The notes: generated by a model not told the origin, from the sequence alone. A DNA stretch of 64,000 nt from Mergibacter septicus (GCF_003265225.1 NZ_CP022013.1:901001-965000); one strand, 5' to 3'; positions 50,490-61,548 are shown, counted from the first letter of the stretch. Numbers and translations: made by a program.

Positions 50490-51554
50490 TTGGCAAAGCG
50501 TAGATTAACCCAAAATCAACAAAGACGAATTAACGCAAATCGACAAAAAGCACTAATGCTAAAAAAAGCAAGAAATCAAAACCATAATGAAGCCAGCAAG
50601 TTCTCTGATGAAATAGATGGTCTCTTTGGTGAAGCACAAGAAGGGCTAGTTGTTAGTCGGCATGCAACCCACGCAGATGTTGAAAATCACAATGGGGAAA
50701 TTATACGTTGTAATATTAGACGCACACTAGATAGTATTGTTGTCGGGGATCTGGTGGTATGGCGTGCTGCCAATCAACAATTACAAGGGGTTGGTGGTGT
50801 CATTGAAGCAAGACATCATCGAATGAGTGAATTAAGTCGCCCAGATTATTATGATGGATTAAAACCTATTGCAGCAAATATCGATCGTATTATTATTGTT
50901 GCTACCGCTTTGCCTCAATTATCTCTCAATATTATTGACCGTTATTTAGTTATCTGTGAATTAATCAAGATTGAACCGATTATTATTTTAAATAAAATCG
51001 ATCTTCTCTCACCAAAAGAACGAGAAGATGCTCAACAAATGTTATCAATTTATAGCCATATTGGTTATCAAACCCTCTCTCTTTCAGCTAAAACAGGGGA
51101 AAATATTCCTGAATTAATTCAATTCTTAGCCAATCACACCGCTATTTTTGTTGGGCAATCGGGGGTAGGTAAATCTAGTTTAGTCAATACTATTCTCCCT
51201 AATGTAAACGCCTTAACTGGAGATATAAGCTCTCTTTCTGGTTTAGGACAGCATACCACTACCGCTTCACGTTTATATCATTTACCCCAAGGTGGAAAAT
51301 TAATTGATTCTCCGGGTATCAGAGAATTTGGATTATGGCATTTAGAACCTGATCAAATCACTCGAGGCTATCGAGAATTTCTCCCTTACTTAGGAACTTG
51401 TAAATTTAGAGATTGCAAACACGCTAAAGATCCAGCCTGTTCAATTAGAGAAGCCGTTGAAAGTGGTAAAATCAGCACAATACGATATCAAAATTACCAC
51501 CGTTTAATTGCAGCAAGATCAGAAACAAAATCTCAACGCCATTTCTCCATCTGA
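50490..51554 (+). CDS. rsgA: ribosome small-subunit GTPase RsgA
   Basis: RsgA is a circularly permuted GTPase that checks 30S subunit maturation. The 354-residue product begins [14 protein letters not shown] with a TTG start supported by AAGGA seven bases upstream and by homologues. An OB-fold lies at about 45-115, followed by G4 LNKIDLL, G1 GQSGVGKSS near 219-227 and G3 DSPG. The C-terminal zinc knuckle is [14 protein letters not shown] near 304-317. Confidence 0.96.
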   Translation: MAKRRLTQNQQRRINANRQKALMLKKARNQNHNEASKFSDEIDGLFGEAQEGLVVSRHATHADVENHNGEIIRCNIRRTLDSIVVGDLVVWRAANQQLQGVGGVIEARHHRMSELSRPDYYDGLKPIAANIDRIIIVATALPQLSLNIIDRYLVICELIKIEPIIILNKIDLLSPKEREDAQQMLSIYSHIGYQTLSLSAKTGENIPELIQFLANHTAIFVGQSGVGKSSLVNTILPNVNALTGDISSLSGLGQHTTTASRLYHLPQGGKLIDSPGIREFGLWHLEPDQITRGYREFLPYLGTCKFRDCKHAKDPACSIREAVESGKISTIRYQNYHRLIAARSETKSQRHFSI

Positions 51555-51574
51555 ATAATTTAAATAAGAATAAT

Positions 51575-51608
51575 GATGATCTGTAACAATATTGAAACAC
51601 AGATCATC
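51575..51608 (+). terminator. hairpin after rsgA
   Basis: GATGATCTGT (51575-51584) and ACAGATCATC (51599-51608) form a perfect ten-pair stem with a 14-base loop. The following T-run is imperfect (AAAGCATTTTTA). Confidence 0.6.
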
Positions 51609-51908
51609 AAAGCATTTTTAGCGTATCTGATACTTATCTTACATAACTTTACCACTTAAAAAGTGTTTATTTATTAATCTGTTTTATGTTTTTTTTGTGC
51701 GGTATCTCAAAATTTTTGTGTTTTTTGCTTGATTATCGAAAAAGAATATTGATACTTACCTCACAATTTATTTTAGAAAATAAAATAAATATTAAAAAGT
51801 TGTTAAAAAGCTAACACTTAACCTTTTTCAGTTGTTTTTATCCATAAAAATAAGCTAAAAAGAAGTGTTATTTTGCTATTCATCCACATATTTAATTAGG
51901 AGATTCCT
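51609..51908. other. upstream region of ptsH
   Basis: This long AT-rich leader probably holds the pts promoter(s). A CRP-like site, TGTGC-N6-TCAAA, lies at 51696-51711. I could not fix a -35/-10 pair with confidence. AGGAG lies eight bases before the ptsH ATG at the end of the region. Confidence 0.4.
51696..51711. promoter_or_regulatory. possible CRP site upstream of ptsHI-crr
   Basis: TGTGC, six bases, TCAAA matches four of five bases in each CRP half-site. CRP control of pts is known in E. coli. Weak evidence alone. Confidence 0.3.
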
Positions 51909-52166
51909 ATGTACAGCAAAGAGATTACTATTACTGCCCCTAATGGTTTACACACTCGTCCAGCAGCTCAATTTGTCAAAGAAGCAAAAGCATTCACCTC
52001 TGAAATTACTGTCACTTCAGGTGAAAAAAGTGCGAGCGCAAAAAGTTTATTCAAATTACAAACACTAGGCTTAACGCAAGGTACTGTCATCACTATCTCT
52101 GCAGAAGGTGAAGATGAGCAAAAAGCGGTAGATCATTTAGTTGCTCTTATCCCAACTTTAGAATAA
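51909..52166 (+). CDS. ptsH: phosphocarrier protein HPr
   Basis: HPr passes phosphate from enzyme I to the PTS sugar-specific IIA domains. The 85-residue product has the active-site His15 in [10 protein letters not shown] and Ser46 at the regulatory-site position in ASAKSLFKL. It heads the ptsH-ptsI-crr operon, with AGGAG eight bases before the ATG and ptsI 35 bases downstream. Confidence 0.98.
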   Translation: MYSKEITITAPNGLHTRPAAQFVKEAKAFTSEITVTSGEKSASAKSLFKLQTLGLTQGTVITISAEGEDEQKAVDHLVALIPTLE

Positions 52167-52201
52167 TTCTATCTTTATTAATAAATACAAAAGGTTACAT
52201 T

Positions 52202-53929
52202 ATGATTTCTGGTATCTTAGCTTCCCCTGGCATTGTCTTTGGCAAAGCTTTAGTGTTGAAAGAAGAAAAAATTGAGCTTAACTCACGCAAAATTAACGAA
52301 AATGAAGTAAATACGGAAATAGATCGTTTTTATGCTGGACGTAAAGCAGCAGTTGCACAACTGACAGCCATTAAAGAGAAAGCAAGACATACATTAGGAG
52401 AAGAAAAAGAAGCCATTTTTGAAGGTCATCTAATGATTCTTGAAGATGAAGAATTAGAAGATGAAATCATTAATTATCTTAAAGAAAATTTAGTTACTGC
52501 AGATACTGCAGCAGCGACCATTATTGATCAACAAGTTGCAATGCTAACTGAAATTGATGATGAATATCTAAAAGAACGAGCAGGTGATATTCGAGATATT
52601 GGTAACCGATTATTAAAAAATATTTTAGGTATGCCAATCATTGATTTGAGTGAAATTGCTGAAGAATCAATTTTAGTTGCTTATGATCTTACTCCATCAG
52701 AAACCGCACAGCTTAATCTAGATAAAGTATTAGGATTTATCACCGATATCGGTGGTCGTACTTCCCACACTTCTATTATGGCTCGTTCACTAGAATTACC
52801 AGCTATTGTGGGAACAAATAATGTAACTTCTCAGGTCAAAAATGGTGATTTTCTTATTTTAGATGCGATTAATAATGCTGTTTATGTTAATCCAAGCCAA
52901 GCAGACATCGACCGTTTACGCATCTTAGAACAAGATCTGGCAGAAGAAAAAGCAGAACTGGCTAAATTGAAAGATCTACCTGCTATGACGTTAGATGGAC
53001 ATCAAGTTGATGTTTGTGCCAATATCGGAACGATCCGTGATGTTGAAGGTGCAGAACGTAATGGTGCGGAAGGAATAGGTCTATATCGTACCGAATTCCT
53101 TTTTATGGATCGTGATCAACTTCCGACTGAAGAAGAACAATTCCAAGCTTATAAAGCCGTAGTTGAATCAATGAATAATCGTTTGGTTATTTTACGTACG
53201 ATGGATATTGGTGGAGATAAAGAGTTACCTTATCTTAACTTACCAAAAGAGATGAATCCATTCCTCGGTTGGCGTGCCATTCGTATTGCTTTAGATCGAC
53301 GTGAAATTCTTAATGCTCAATTAAGAGCTGTATTGCGTGCATCTGCTTTCGGAAAACTCGCTGTAATGTTCCCTATGATTATTTCAGTTGAAGAGATTCG
53401 CCAGCTGAAAGAAATTTTAGAAAATTTAAAACAAGAATTACGTAACGAAGGCAAAGCCTTTGATGAAAACATTCAAGTTGGTGTGATGGTTGAAACTCCG
53501 TCAGCCGCTGTCAATGCTAAATTCTTAGCGAAAGAAGTTGATTTCTTTAGTATTGGTACTAACGATCTTACTCAATACACCTTAGCAGTAGATCGTGGTA
53601 ATGAACTTATTTCTCATTTATACAATCCAATGACACCATCGGTGTTAAACCTTATTAAACAGGTAATAGATGCTTCACACGCTGAAGGTAAATGGACAGG
53701 TATGTGTGGCGAACTTGCAGGTGATGAAAAAGCAACTATTCTTCTACTTGGAATGGGATTAGATGAATTTAGTATGAGTTCAATGTCAGTTCCACGCATC
53801 AAGAAATTAATTCGTAATGTTAATTATGAAGATGCAAAAGAATTAGCCGAAGAAGCCCTAAAACAACCTACTACAGCAGATATTGAACGTTTGCTTACAG
53901 ATTTTTTAGCGGAAAAAGCATTAAATTAG
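52202..53929 (+). CDS. ptsI: PTS enzyme I
   Basis: Enzyme I takes phosphate from phosphoenolpyruvate and gives it to HPr. The 575-residue product has the phosphorylated His189 in [15 protein letters not shown], the PEP-binding region [12 protein letters not shown] near 295, the metal-binding [16 protein letters not shown] near 450 and the catalytic Cys in GMCGELAGD near 502. Length equals that of E. coli PtsI. Confidence 0.98.
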   Translation: MISGILASPGIVFGKALVLKEEKIELNSRKINENEVNTEIDRFYAGRKAAVAQLTAIKEKARHTLGEEKEAIFEGHLMILEDEELEDEIINYLKENLVTADTAAATIIDQQVAMLTEIDDEYLKERAGDIRDIGNRLLKNILGMPIIDLSEIAEESILVAYDLTPSETAQLNLDKVLGFITDIGGRTSHTSIMARSLELPAIVGTNNVTSQVKNGDFLILDAINNAVYVNPSQADIDRLRILEQDLAEEKAELAKLKDLPAMTLDGHQVDVCANIGTIRDVEGAERNGAEGIGLYRTEFLFMDRDQLPTEEEQFQAYKAVVESMNNRLVILRTMDIGGDKELPYLNLPKEMNPFLGWRAIRIALDRREILNAQLRAVLRASAFGKLAVMFPMIISVEEIRQLKEILENLKQELRNEGKAFDENIQVGVMVETPSAAVNAKFLAKEVDFFSIGTNDLTQYTLAVDRGNELISHLYNPMTPSVLNLIKQVIDASHAEGKWTGMCGELAGDEKATILLLGMGLDEFSMSSMSVPRIKKLIRNVNYEDAKELAEEALKQPTTADIERLLTDFLAEKALN

Positions 53930-53994
53930 ATACAAACGTTAATTTTTAAGCTATATTATCAGCTACTTTTAGTGGCTAATTTAGGAGAACAAAA

Positions 53995-54495
53995 ATGGGT
54001 TTTTTTGATAAATTATTTGGTTCTAAAGATAGCAAAAGCGTAGAAGTTGAAATTTTTGCACCACTTACTGGCGAAATTGTTAATATTGAAGATGTACCAG
54101 ACGTTGTCTTTTCTGAGAAAATTGTTGGTGATGGTATTGCAATCCGCCCTACTGGTGATGAAATTGTTGCTCCTGTTGATGGCGTAATTGGTAAGATTTT
54201 TGAAACTAATCACGCTTTTTCAATGGAATCTGATGATGGTATTGAACTATTTGTTCATTTTGGGATTGATACTGTTGAGTTAAAAGGTGAAGGTTTTCAG
54301 CGTATTGCTCAAGAAGGTCAAAAAGTGAAAAAAGGTGAGACAATAATTAAGTTGGATTTACCATTATTAGAATCAAAAGCCAAATCTATCCTTACCCCTG
54401 TTGTGGTCTCTAATATGGACGAAATAAGCCATATGGATAAAAAAACTGGCGAAACAGTCGCTGGTAAAACTGTTGTATTAGTGTTAAAAAAATAA
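53995..54495 (+). CDS. crr: PTS glucose-specific EIIA component
   Basis: EIIA-Glc phosphorylates the glucose transporter and regulates adenylate cyclase and non-PTS permeases. The 166-residue product has the two active-site histidines His73 (TNHAFS) and His88 (LFVHFG) and an N-terminal amphipathic MGFFDKLFG helix. AGGAG is seven bases before the ATG. It ends the ptsH-ptsI-crr operon and is followed by two terminators. Confidence 0.98.
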   Translation: MGFFDKLFGSKDSKSVEVEIFAPLTGEIVNIEDVPDVVFSEKIVGDGIAIRPTGDEIVAPVDGVIGKIFETNHAFSMESDDGIELFVHFGIDTVELKGEGFQRIAQEGQKVKKGETIIKLDLPLLESKAKSILTPVVVSNMDEISHMDKKTGETVAGKTVVLVLKK

Positions 54496-54502
54496 GTAAA
54501 TT

Positions 54503-54530
54503 AAACCACAGTAAATACTGTGGTTTTTTT
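54503..54530 (+). terminator. terminator after crr
   Basis: AAACCACAGT (54503-54512) and ACTGTGGTTT (54517-54526) form a ten-pair stem with a four-base loop and a T-run. Confidence 0.9.
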
Positions 54531-54553
54531 ATATCTCAAAATATTAAGTGATC

Positions 54554-54581
54554 AAAAAACTGCACCAAGTGCAGTTTTTTT
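54554..54581. terminator. second, bidirectional terminator between crr and the antiporter gene
   Basis: AAAAAACTGCAC and GTGCAGTTTTTT pair around CAA, with A- and T-runs on both sides. Its right arm, AAGTGCAGT, is one base from the Haemophilus-type uptake core AAGTGCGGT. Confidence 0.9.
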
Positions 54582-54589
54582 GATCTATC

Positions 54590-55945
54590 TTATAGAACCA
54601 TTGCCGCAATCCAACCAAAGACAAGTAAAGGAATATTATAATGAATAAAGGTTGGTACAACGGTATCCCAAATATGATCATGTTTTCCATCGGCATTAAG
54701 TCCTGATGTTGGCCCTAATGTAGAATCAGAGGCTGGCGATCCTGCATCACCTAATGCTGCAGCCACACCGACTATTGCCGCTGTTGCTAATTCAGAGAAA
54801 CCAAAACTAATACATAATGGCACGTAAATAGAAGTAATAATTGGTACGGTAGAAAATGAAGAACCAATCCCCATAGTAATAAACAACCCAACTAATAACA
54901 TCAAAAATGCGGCTAATCCTTTATTATTAGCCCCTAAAGTATGATTAAAACTTTGTACTAGTTCTGTTACACCACCTGTTGCATTAATCACTTTTGCAAA
55001 ACCAGAAGCCGCAATCATAACAAAACCAATCATCGCCATTAAACGTAATCCTTGCTGAAAAACATCATTACTCTCTTTTAAGCGGAAAATGCCACCTAAA
55101 GCAAAAATCATCAAGCCGACTAAAGCCGCAATAATGGTTGATTCAGTAAAGAGTTGTAGTGCAAAAGTTACCAAAATTGCTATAACACTGACCCAAATTT
55201 GAGTGGATTTAATCTGAGCAATACGCTGTTCTAATTCAGTGGTTGTTTCCTGAGTTACAGATAGATATTCTCTTGGTTTACGATAGCTAACAAATACCGC
55301 AAATAATAAGCCTAAAATCATACCCATCACAGGAATTAACATCGCAAGTGACACTTGAGTGGTAGTAGTATGTAAGTTAAACGACTGTCCAACTTGATTA
55401 ATATTTGCCACTAAAATACTTTCAATAAAAATTTTACCAAAACCAATTGGCAATAACATATAAGTTGCGGTTAAACCAAAAGTTAACACACAAGCAACTG
55501 CACGACGATCTAATTTTAAACGGTTAAAAATTTCCAATAATGGCGGAACAACAATTGGAATAAAGGCAATATGCACAGGAATAATATTTTGTGAAGAAAT
55601 TGAAAAAGATAATAATATTGCTAAAAGAATATATTTAAACCACATCACCGTTTTTACTTGTGGTTTACTGCCGATTCGCCGAATAAAATTATAAGCGAGT
55701 AAATCGGTCAATCCCGAACGAGAGATAGCGACTGCAAATGCACCCAACACCGCATAATTCATTGCAACAGATGCACCACCACCTAATCCATCCGTAAAAA
55801 CATTAATTGTTTTATCTAATCCCAAGCCACCGAGTAGCCCTGCAACCATTGCCGAAATAATTAGGGCAATAACAACATTGATCCTCAATAAACTTAAGCC
55901 GAGTAAAACGATGATCGACACCACCACTTCGTTGGCTAATATCAT
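54590..55945 (-). CDS. Na+/H+ antiporter family protein (NhaC superfamily)
   Basis: This 451-residue inner-membrane protein has about eleven membrane segments. The N-terminus shows the Na_H_antiport_2 type start (VIALIISAMVAGLLGGLGL), and a C-terminal NhaC-like core contains GIGSSFSTVPIITSIYVPL and ALGDAGSPASDSTLGPTSGLN. Similar proteins (for example YuiF of Bacillus) are annotated as sodium/proton antiporters, but some may carry amino acids, so the substrate is uncertain. It stands alone, with terminators after it and rnt upstream by 105 bases. Confidence 0.78.
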   Translation of the reverse strand: MILANEVVVSIIVLLGLSLLRINVVIALIISAMVAGLLGGLGLDKTINVFTDGLGGGASVAMNYAVLGAFAVAISRSGLTDLLAYNFIRRIGSKPQVKTVMWFKYILLAILLSFSISSQNIIPVHIAFIPIVVPPLLEIFNRLKLDRRAVACVLTFGLTATYMLLPIGFGKIFIESILVANINQVGQSFNLHTTTTQVSLAMLIPVMGMILGLLFAVFVSYRKPREYLSVTQETTTELEQRIAQIKSTQIWVSVIAILVTFALQLFTESTIIAALVGLMIFALGGIFRLKESNDVFQQGLRLMAMIGFVMIAASGFAKVINATGGVTELVQSFNHTLGANNKGLAAFLMLLVGLFITMGIGSSFSTVPIITSIYVPLCISFGFSELATAAIVGVAAALGDAGSPASDSTLGPTSGLNADGKHDHIWDTVVPTFIHYNIPLLVFGWIAAMVL

Positions 55946-56050
55946 AAAATCACTTCCTTGGTTAATATCTTGCTAAATTAATACGAACTATACAATCTAC
56001 AATATTTTTTACATTTGTCGAGAGTTAAGTGATTAATTTTTTAGGATTAT

Positions 56051-56773
56051 TTACGCTTTTGCGTTATTTTGTGAAAATAATGGCAAAAAACCGCCTACTT
56101 CTTTGAGTCGATTAACCATTAAACAAAAAAGTTCTGCTGTTTTTTCAGTATCATATAAAGCAGAATGGGCTTGATGTAAATCAAATTCAAGACCAGCCAT
56201 TTCACAAGCCTTACATAATACAGTTTGACCAAACATAAAGCCCGCTAAAGTCGCTGTATCAAAGCTAGAAAACGGATGAAAAGGATTGCGTTTTAAACCA
56301 CAACGTTCTACCGCCGAATTTAAAAACGCCTGATCAAAAGACGCATTATGTGCAACAATGATGGAACGTTGACACCCCGCTTTTTTCTGTTCTTTTCGAA
56401 TTACTTTAAAAAGCTCGCTTAATGCAATATTTTCATGCACCGCTTGTCGAAAAGGGCTATCCAGTTCAATTCCATTTATTTTCATACTTTCTGGATTAAT
56501 ATTTGCCCCTTCAAATGGCATTATATGGGCGTGATAACGCTGATCTATCTCTAAAATACCTTGTTCATTCATTTTTAAAGTAATTGCGGCTATTTCTAAT
56601 AAAGCATCTGTTTGAGCATTCACGCCTGCCGTTTCAACATCAATCACAACAGGAAAATACCCCCGAAAACGATGTTTTAAGAGATGATAATTCACCTGTT
56701 CCGCTTCTGTCTGTATTTCAATTTCTGCAACAGCTAAATGGCCATTACTTTGTTTCAGATTTTCTCTTATCAT
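56051..56773 (-). CDS. rnt: ribonuclease T
   Basis: RNase T trims the 3' ends of tRNA and other stable RNAs. The 240-residue product has DEDDh motifs [11 protein letters not shown] near 42-52, the region [15 protein letters not shown] near 138-152 and [16 protein letters not shown] near 200-215. The N-terminus is about 15-20 residues longer than in E. coli, with [12 protein letters not shown] as a possible extension. It starts seven bases after gloA, the conserved gloA-rnt pair. Confidence 0.95.
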   Translation of the reverse strand: MIRENLKQSNGHLAVAEIEIQTEAEQVNYHLLKHRFRGYFPVVIDVETAGVNAQTDALLEIAAITLKMNEQGILEIDQRYHAHIMPFEGANINPESMKINGIELDSPFRQAVHENIALSELFKVIRKEQKKAGCQRSIIVAHNASFDQAFLNSAVERCGLKRNPFHPFSSFDTATLAGFMFGQTVLCKACEMAGLEFDLHQAHSALYDTEKTAELFCLMVNRLKEVGGFLPLFSQNNAKA

Positions 56774-56780
56774 AGTTCGA

Positions 56781-57188
56781 TTAATTACCTAATCCTGCTT
56801 TTGCACTTTTTTTCTCAATAAATTCAATTTTATAGCCATCAGGATCTTCAACAAAAGCGATCACTGTCTTTCCGCCTTTCACTGGGCCCGCTTCTCGAAT
56901 AATCTTTCCTCCCGCAAGGCGAACGCTTTCACACACTTGATAAATATCATCAACACCAATTGCAATATGCCCATAAGCATTACCTAAGTCATACTGTTCA
57001 ACGCCCCAGTTATAGGTTAATTCTAATACTGCACTACTATCTTCATCAGCATAACCTAAAAAAGCTAAAGTATATTGATATTCAACATTTTCACTCTGGC
57101 GTAATAAACGCATACCCAATACTTCAGTATAAAATTTGATTGAGCGTTCAAGATTCCCTACTCGTAACATTGTATGTAAAATCTTCAT
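56781..57188 (-). CDS. gloA: lactoylglutathione lyase (glyoxalase I)
   Basis: Glyoxalase I isomerises the methylglyoxal-glutathione hemithioacetal to lactoylglutathione. The 135-residue product has the two-fold VOC fold with metal ligands His (ILHTML, 3-8), Glu (VLELTYNWG), His ([10 protein letters not shown]) and Glu (GYKIEFIEK). I start at ATG 57188 because AAGGA is six bases upstream; the ATG at 57194 abuts that site. rnt follows. Confidence 0.96.
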   Translation of the reverse strand: MKILHTMLRVGNLERSIKFYTEVLGMRLLRQSENVEYQYTLAFLGYADEDSSAVLELTYNWGVEQYDLGNAYGHIAIGVDDIYQVCESVRLAGGKIIREAGPVKGGKTVIAFVEDPDGYKIEFIEKKSAKAGLGN

Positions 57189-57284
57189 TTTCATTCCTTT
57201 TTCACTTGATACTTACAAAAAATAACAAGATTATGCCATAATTAGTGATACAAATCAGGTTTTTCAAAAAAATTAAGGAAATCT

Positions 57285-58094
57285 ATGGCTTCCGTTCCAT
57301 CTAGTTTACAAGATAAAAGTAAAAATATTCTTTTATCTCTATTACCAATATTACTATTGCTCTCAGCCGATTATGCTTTTCTTTGGTTCACGCCAACCTC
57401 TGAATTAATTATGTCGCATTTTATTTTTGCGGTCTTATTGGCACAATCTCTCTTTCAACTTATCTTTTTTAAAGGACAACTATGCAATGGACAACGCCAT
57501 CGCCTAAGTAAGTTTAATCTCTTTTTTTTAATTTTTTGGATTATCTGGTTAATCTTAAGTCTGTTACAGGTTAATGCTTTTGTCCCTTTACGTTTAGCCT
57601 ATTGTTGCGGTATTTTGCTAACAATAACCACTTGGCAACAACCAAAAGAAAAACAATTACGTCATTCCGTACTCTTACTCGGTGCTTTAGTTGCAGGTTT
57701 AGGATTTATCTTGGCACTGTTTCCATTGGTACTACAAAATTTAAATACCACTTTAATTTACAATCCTTTCTGGCAAGCCAATATCGCTATTGCACTTTGC
57801 TATTGGGGATTAATTGTTGCACGTAGTCGTTTACAGGTTTTTATCTCACTACTGCCTCTGATTGCGACCATTTTATTACTTACTAGTGCTATTTTTGCTG
57901 CTGGCAGTCTATTTTACTTATACCTAAATAAAATCAATATCGCCGAACCGATCTTCATCTCAGGATACTTTATTGGGCATTTAATACTACTTGCCTTATG
58001 GGCGATACCTCTACTACAACAAAAACCACTTTCATTAAGTGTAGTCTTGGTTATTTTAGGAATAGCCTCAATCTTGCCTATATTATTCTATTAA
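57285..58094 (+). CDS. hypothetical integral membrane protein
   Basis: I do not recognise this 269-residue protein. It has about eight hydrophobic segments (roughly 15-33, 42-60, 75-95, 100-117, 127-150, 162-177, 182-210 and 225-268), short loops and no catalytic motif that I can see. The only longer polar stretch is QWQQPKEKQLRH-like sequence near 115-125. AAGGAA lies six bases before the ATG. It is divergent to gloA and followed by a hairpin and then mpl. It looks like a lineage-specific membrane protein. Confidence 0.7.
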   Translation: MASVPSSLQDKSKNILLSLLPILLLLSADYAFLWFTPTSELIMSHFIFAVLLAQSLFQLIFFKGQLCNGQRHRLSKFNLFFLIFWIIWLILSLLQVNAFVPLRLAYCCGILLTITTWQQPKEKQLRHSVLLLGALVAGLGFILALFPLVLQNLNTTLIYNPFWQANIAIALCYWGLIVARSRLQVFISLLPLIATILLLTSAIFAAGSLFYLYLNKINIAEPIFISGYFIGHLILLALWAIPLLQQKPLSLSVVLVILGIASILPILFY

Positions 58095-58101
58095 AAGATC
58101 T

Positions 58102-58138
58102 GTTCAGAATATAAAATTTCCCCCTTTATATTCTGAAC
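58102..58138 (+). terminator. hairpin after the unknown membrane protein gene
   Basis: GTTCAGAATATAAA (58102-58115) and TTTATATTCTGAAC (58125-58138) form a perfect 14-pair stem with a nine-base loop. No T-run follows directly, so it may be a weak terminator or a 3'-end stabilising structure. Confidence 0.55.
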
Positions 58139-58287
58139 ATAACGGCTTCTTTTTATTTATGTTAAAATAGGTTCAATCTCCTTGATAATAGGGCAAAAAA
58201 TCACTTCAAGGTTAATTAAAGCTATTTAATAAGATAAAAAGTTTAACACTGAATTAACTGTTTATTTAAAGAGAATAAGGATAATCA

Positions 58288-59679
58288 ATGAAACAAAAAC
58301 ATATTCATATTTTAGGCATTTGTGGCACATTTATGGGTGGTGTTGCTATGATTGCCAGAGAAATGGGATATAAAGTAACGGGTTCTGATACTAATGTATA
58401 TCCACCAATGAGTACGTTTTTAACTCAAAATGGAATTGAGATTATTCCACACTTTGATCCTCAACAACTTCAACCAACTCCAGATATTATATTAATTGGT
58501 AATGCGTTAAAACGTGGGAATCCTTGCGTTGAATATATCTTAAATAACAATCTACCTTATACTTCCGCTCCACAATGGTTACACGATAATTTACTCAAAG
58601 ATCGCTGGGTTCTTGCGGTTTCTGGTACACATGGAAAAACCACCACTACCAGTATGTTAGCGTGGATCTTAGAACAATGCGGTAAAAAACCCGGATTTTT
58701 AATTGGTGGGATTAGTGGTAATTTTGGTTTATCAGCTCGTCTTGGCGATAGTGAATATTTTGTTATTGAAGCAGATGAATATGATACTGCCTTCTTTGAT
58801 AAACGCTCAAAATTCATTCATTACAACCCAAAAACCTTAATTATTAATAATATTGACTTTGATCATGCTGATATTTTTGATGATCTCAATGCTATTCAAC
58901 GTCAATTTCATCATATGATCAGAACGATGCCAAGTGAAGGACAAATTCTATCATTTGCAGATGAAACCAGTGTTAAAGAAACACTAGCAATGGGATGTTG
59001 GAGTCAACAACAATTTATCGGTAAAGATAAAGCGTGGTTTGCAGAACGTCTTCGTAACGACTGCACCCAGTTTAGTGTTTTTCATCATCAACAAAAGATC
59101 GCCGAAGTTAAGTGGAATATTATTGGTCAACACAATATGTTCAATGGCTTAATGGCTATTGCTGCCGCACATCAAATAGGTATTAAAATTGAAGATGCTT
59201 GCCAAGCACTTGGTAGCTTTATTAATGCCAATCGCCGACTAGAAATGAAAGCAAAAGTCAATGATATTACTATCTATGATGATTTTGCTCACCATCCAGC
59301 AGAAATATCCGCTACACTTACCGCTTTAAGAGATAAAGTAGGGGGTGGTGTTAGAATTCTTGCCGTACTAGAACCTCGTTCTAACAGTATGAAAATGGGT
59401 ATTCATAAAACTGCTCTTGCTCCATCATTAATTCGAGCCGATCATATTTTTATTTTACAACCTGATGACATTCCGTGGGACGTTGTAGATATTACTAACC
59501 AATGTATTCAACCGACAACTTGGACTGCCGACTTAGAAATGCTAGTTGATAAAATTGTTGAGGAAGCTAAACCAACAGATCATATCCTTGTTATGAGTAA
59601 TGGTAGCTTTGGTGGTATCCATCAAAAATTATTCGCTAAGCTAAAAGAAAAAGCACAAGTAGAAAATGATGCAAATTAG
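58288..59679 (+). CDS. mpl: UDP-MurNAc:L-Ala-gamma-D-Glu-meso-DAP ligase
   Basis: Mpl reattaches recycled murein tripeptide to UDP-N-acetylmuramate. The 463-residue product has the Mur-ligase N-terminal HILGICGTFMGGVA near 7-20, ATP-binding VSGTHGKTTTTSM near 112-124, FVIEADEYDTAFFD near 156-169 and the C-terminal DDFAHHPAEI with EPRSNSMKMG. AATAAGGA lies seven bases before the ATG. A strong terminator follows. Confidence 0.96.
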   Translation: MKQKHIHILGICGTFMGGVAMIAREMGYKVTGSDTNVYPPMSTFLTQNGIEIIPHFDPQQLQPTPDIILIGNALKRGNPCVEYILNNNLPYTSAPQWLHDNLLKDRWVLAVSGTHGKTTTTSMLAWILEQCGKKPGFLIGGISGNFGLSARLGDSEYFVIEADEYDTAFFDKRSKFIHYNPKTLIINNIDFDHADIFDDLNAIQRQFHHMIRTMPSEGQILSFADETSVKETLAMGCWSQQQFIGKDKAWFAERLRNDCTQFSVFHHQQKIAEVKWNIIGQHNMFNGLMAIAAAHQIGIKIEDACQALGSFINANRRLEMKAKVNDITIYDDFAHHPAEISATLTALRDKVGGGVRILAVLEPRSNSMKMGIHKTALAPSLIRADHIFILQPDDIPWDVVDITNQCIQPTTWTADLEMLVDKIVEEAKPTDHILVMSNGSFGGIHQKLFAKLKEKAQVENDAN

Positions 59680-59728
59680 TCTGCAAGACTAATTTTACAT
59701 CAAATTTCTATTATCAAGAAAATAAAAA

Positions 59729-59761
59729 AATCCCCCTTAAAACAGGGTTTTAAGGGGGATT
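59729..59761. terminator. bidirectional terminator between mpl and katA
   Basis: AATCCCCCTTAAAA and TTTTAAGGGGGATT form a perfect 14-pair stem with a five-base loop, preceded by an A-run. It serves both converging genes. Confidence 0.9.
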
Positions 59762-59778
59762 AAATTAACGATTAAAGA

Positions 59779-61239
59779 TTATTTAGTTAATCCTAAATGT
59801 TTACGAATATCATTCGCTAAACGTGGATCAACTTTTTCAAAATGTGCTAATTGAGTTTGCACAGTGTTTTGATCTTTAACATCAGCTAATGATGCTGCAA
59901 AGTTAGCCGCAGTACGTGCTTTTTGTTCATCATTGAATAGATTATATAACGCAGCTGGTTGGCTATAATAATCAGTATCATAATCTCTGAAGTTAAAATG
60001 CGCAGCTTCACGTTCTAAAGTTAAAGCTGGAACCTGATCGTGTGTTGGTACATAGGTATTAAAACGATTTGGTGCATAGTTAGGATGCTCACCACCATTA
60101 TAATCAACACGCATTGCACCATCACGATGTGTAGTGTGATATGGGCATTTTGGTGCATTTACTGGAATTTGATGATGATTCACACCTAAACGATAACGTT
60201 GTGCATCTTGGTAAGAGAATAAACGACCTTGTAACATACGATCTGGTGAGAAACCAATTCCCGGAACGATGTTAGATGGTGCAAACGCTGCTTGTTCAAC
60301 TTCAGCAAAATAATTTGCTGGGTTACGATTTAATTCAAGAATACCAACATCAATTAATGGATAATCTTTGTGTGGCCATACTTTAGTTAAGTCGAAGCTA
60401 TAGTTGTGTTTCGCTGCATCTGCTTCAGGCATAATTTGAACTTTTACTTCCCAACGTGGGTAATCGCCTTGTTCAATCGCATTGAATAAGTCTTCTTGTG
60501 CTGATTCTCTGTTTTGACCTACCACTTTCGCTGCTTCTTCATTAGTATAATGACGATGACCTTGTTGATTTTTGAAGTGGAATTTTACCCAGAAACGTTC
60601 GTTATTTGCATTGATGAAGCTATAAGTATGGCTACCATAACCGTTCATATGACGATAATCAGTTGGAATACCACGATCACTAAATAAAATCATAATTTGG
60701 TGAAGTGATTCAGGGTGTTTTGACCAGAAATCCCAAGCTGCATCTGCATTGCGTAAGTTAGTTTTTGGATCACGTTTTTGTGTGTGAATGAAATCAGGGA
60801 ATTTTAATGGATCACGGATAAAGAAAACTGGTGTGTTGTTACCAACTAAGTCCCAGTTACCTTGTTCAGTATAAAATTTTAATGAAAAACCACGTACATC
60901 ACGCTCAGCATCTGCTGCACCACGCTCACCTGCTACGGTAGAGAAACGTAATAATACTTCAGTTTGTTTTCCAACTTCAGAAAACACTGCTGCTTTAGTA
61001 TAAGCACTAATATCATTTGTTACAGTAAAGGTACCAAAAGCCGCTGAACCTTTTGCGTGTACAACCCTTTCAGGAATACGCTCACGTGCAAAATGAGCTA
61101 ATTTTTCTTGAAACCAAACATCTTGCAATAATAAAGGACCTTTTGCGCCAGCGCTCATTGTATTGTCATTATCAATAACTGGTGAACCAGCTGCAGTAGT
61201 CAAAGTAGCTGAATGATGATCAAAAGGACATTTTGACAT
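59779..61239 (-). CDS. katA: monofunctional heme catalase
   Basis: Catalase breaks hydrogen peroxide down to water and oxygen. The 486-residue product is a small-subunit catalase like Haemophilus HktE. The active-site His lies in [12 protein letters not shown] near 54-65, the distal Asn in [10 protein letters not shown] near 127-136 and the proximal heme Tyr in [14 protein letters not shown] near 333-346. I start at ATG 61239, nine bases after GGAG; a TTG five codons earlier is in frame. No signal peptide is seen, so it is cytoplasmic. Confidence 0.96.
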   Translation of the reverse strand: MSKCPFDHHSATLTTAAGSPVIDNDNTMSAGAKGPLLLQDVWFQEKLAHFARERIPERVVHAKGSAAFGTFTVTNDISAYTKAAVFSEVGKQTEVLLRFSTVAGERGAADAERDVRGFSLKFYTEQGNWDLVGNNTPVFFIRDPLKFPDFIHTQKRDPKTNLRNADAAWDFWSKHPESLHQIMILFSDRGIPTDYRHMNGYGSHTYSFINANNERFWVKFHFKNQQGHRHYTNEEAAKVVGQNRESAQEDLFNAIEQGDYPRWEVKVQIMPEADAAKHNYSFDLTKVWPHKDYPLIDVGILELNRNPANYFAEVEQAAFAPSNIVPGIGFSPDRMLQGRLFSYQDAQRYRLGVNHHQIPVNAPKCPYHTTHRDGAMRVDYNGGEHPNYAPNRFNTYVPTHDQVPALTLEREAAHFNFRDYDTDYYSQPAALYNLFNDEQKARTAANFAASLADVKDQNTVQTQLAHFEKVDPRLANDIRKHLGLTK

Positions 61240-61548
61240 AGTAAAATTCTCCAAACATAAGATTTAAGAAAAGGCAAAATAGAATAAAAACATAAAAACT
61301 ATTTTTAATCTTTTCGCTACTATACTTATCTACCCAAGATTCTCAAGCTATCTGTTTGATAGGCTATAAAAATCAAAATAGATAAAATTAAAAGGAAAAA
61401 TCTTTCATTATTTATGACAACACTCCTAATTCGTTGTTGTCATATTTTATCAATAAATTATAAAAGTAGATTATAAACTATACTGTAATAATTCCAATGG
61501 GTTACACTGACTATTCTCTGTTTTAGTATGATTTATTAGCGAATAAAT
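61240..61548. other. gap between katA and rarA
   Basis: This gap holds the katA promoter region. CTAT, seven bases, ATAG (61348-61362) has the spacing of the central quarter-sites of an OxyR operator, but the outer quarter-sites are not evident. I see no gene. serS, which follows rarA in E. coli, is not here. Confidence 0.3.

Noticed and set aside
61348..61362. OxyR operator for katA
   Set aside because: Only the two central quarter-sites have the right spacing; the outer ones do not match, so I did not call it as a feature.
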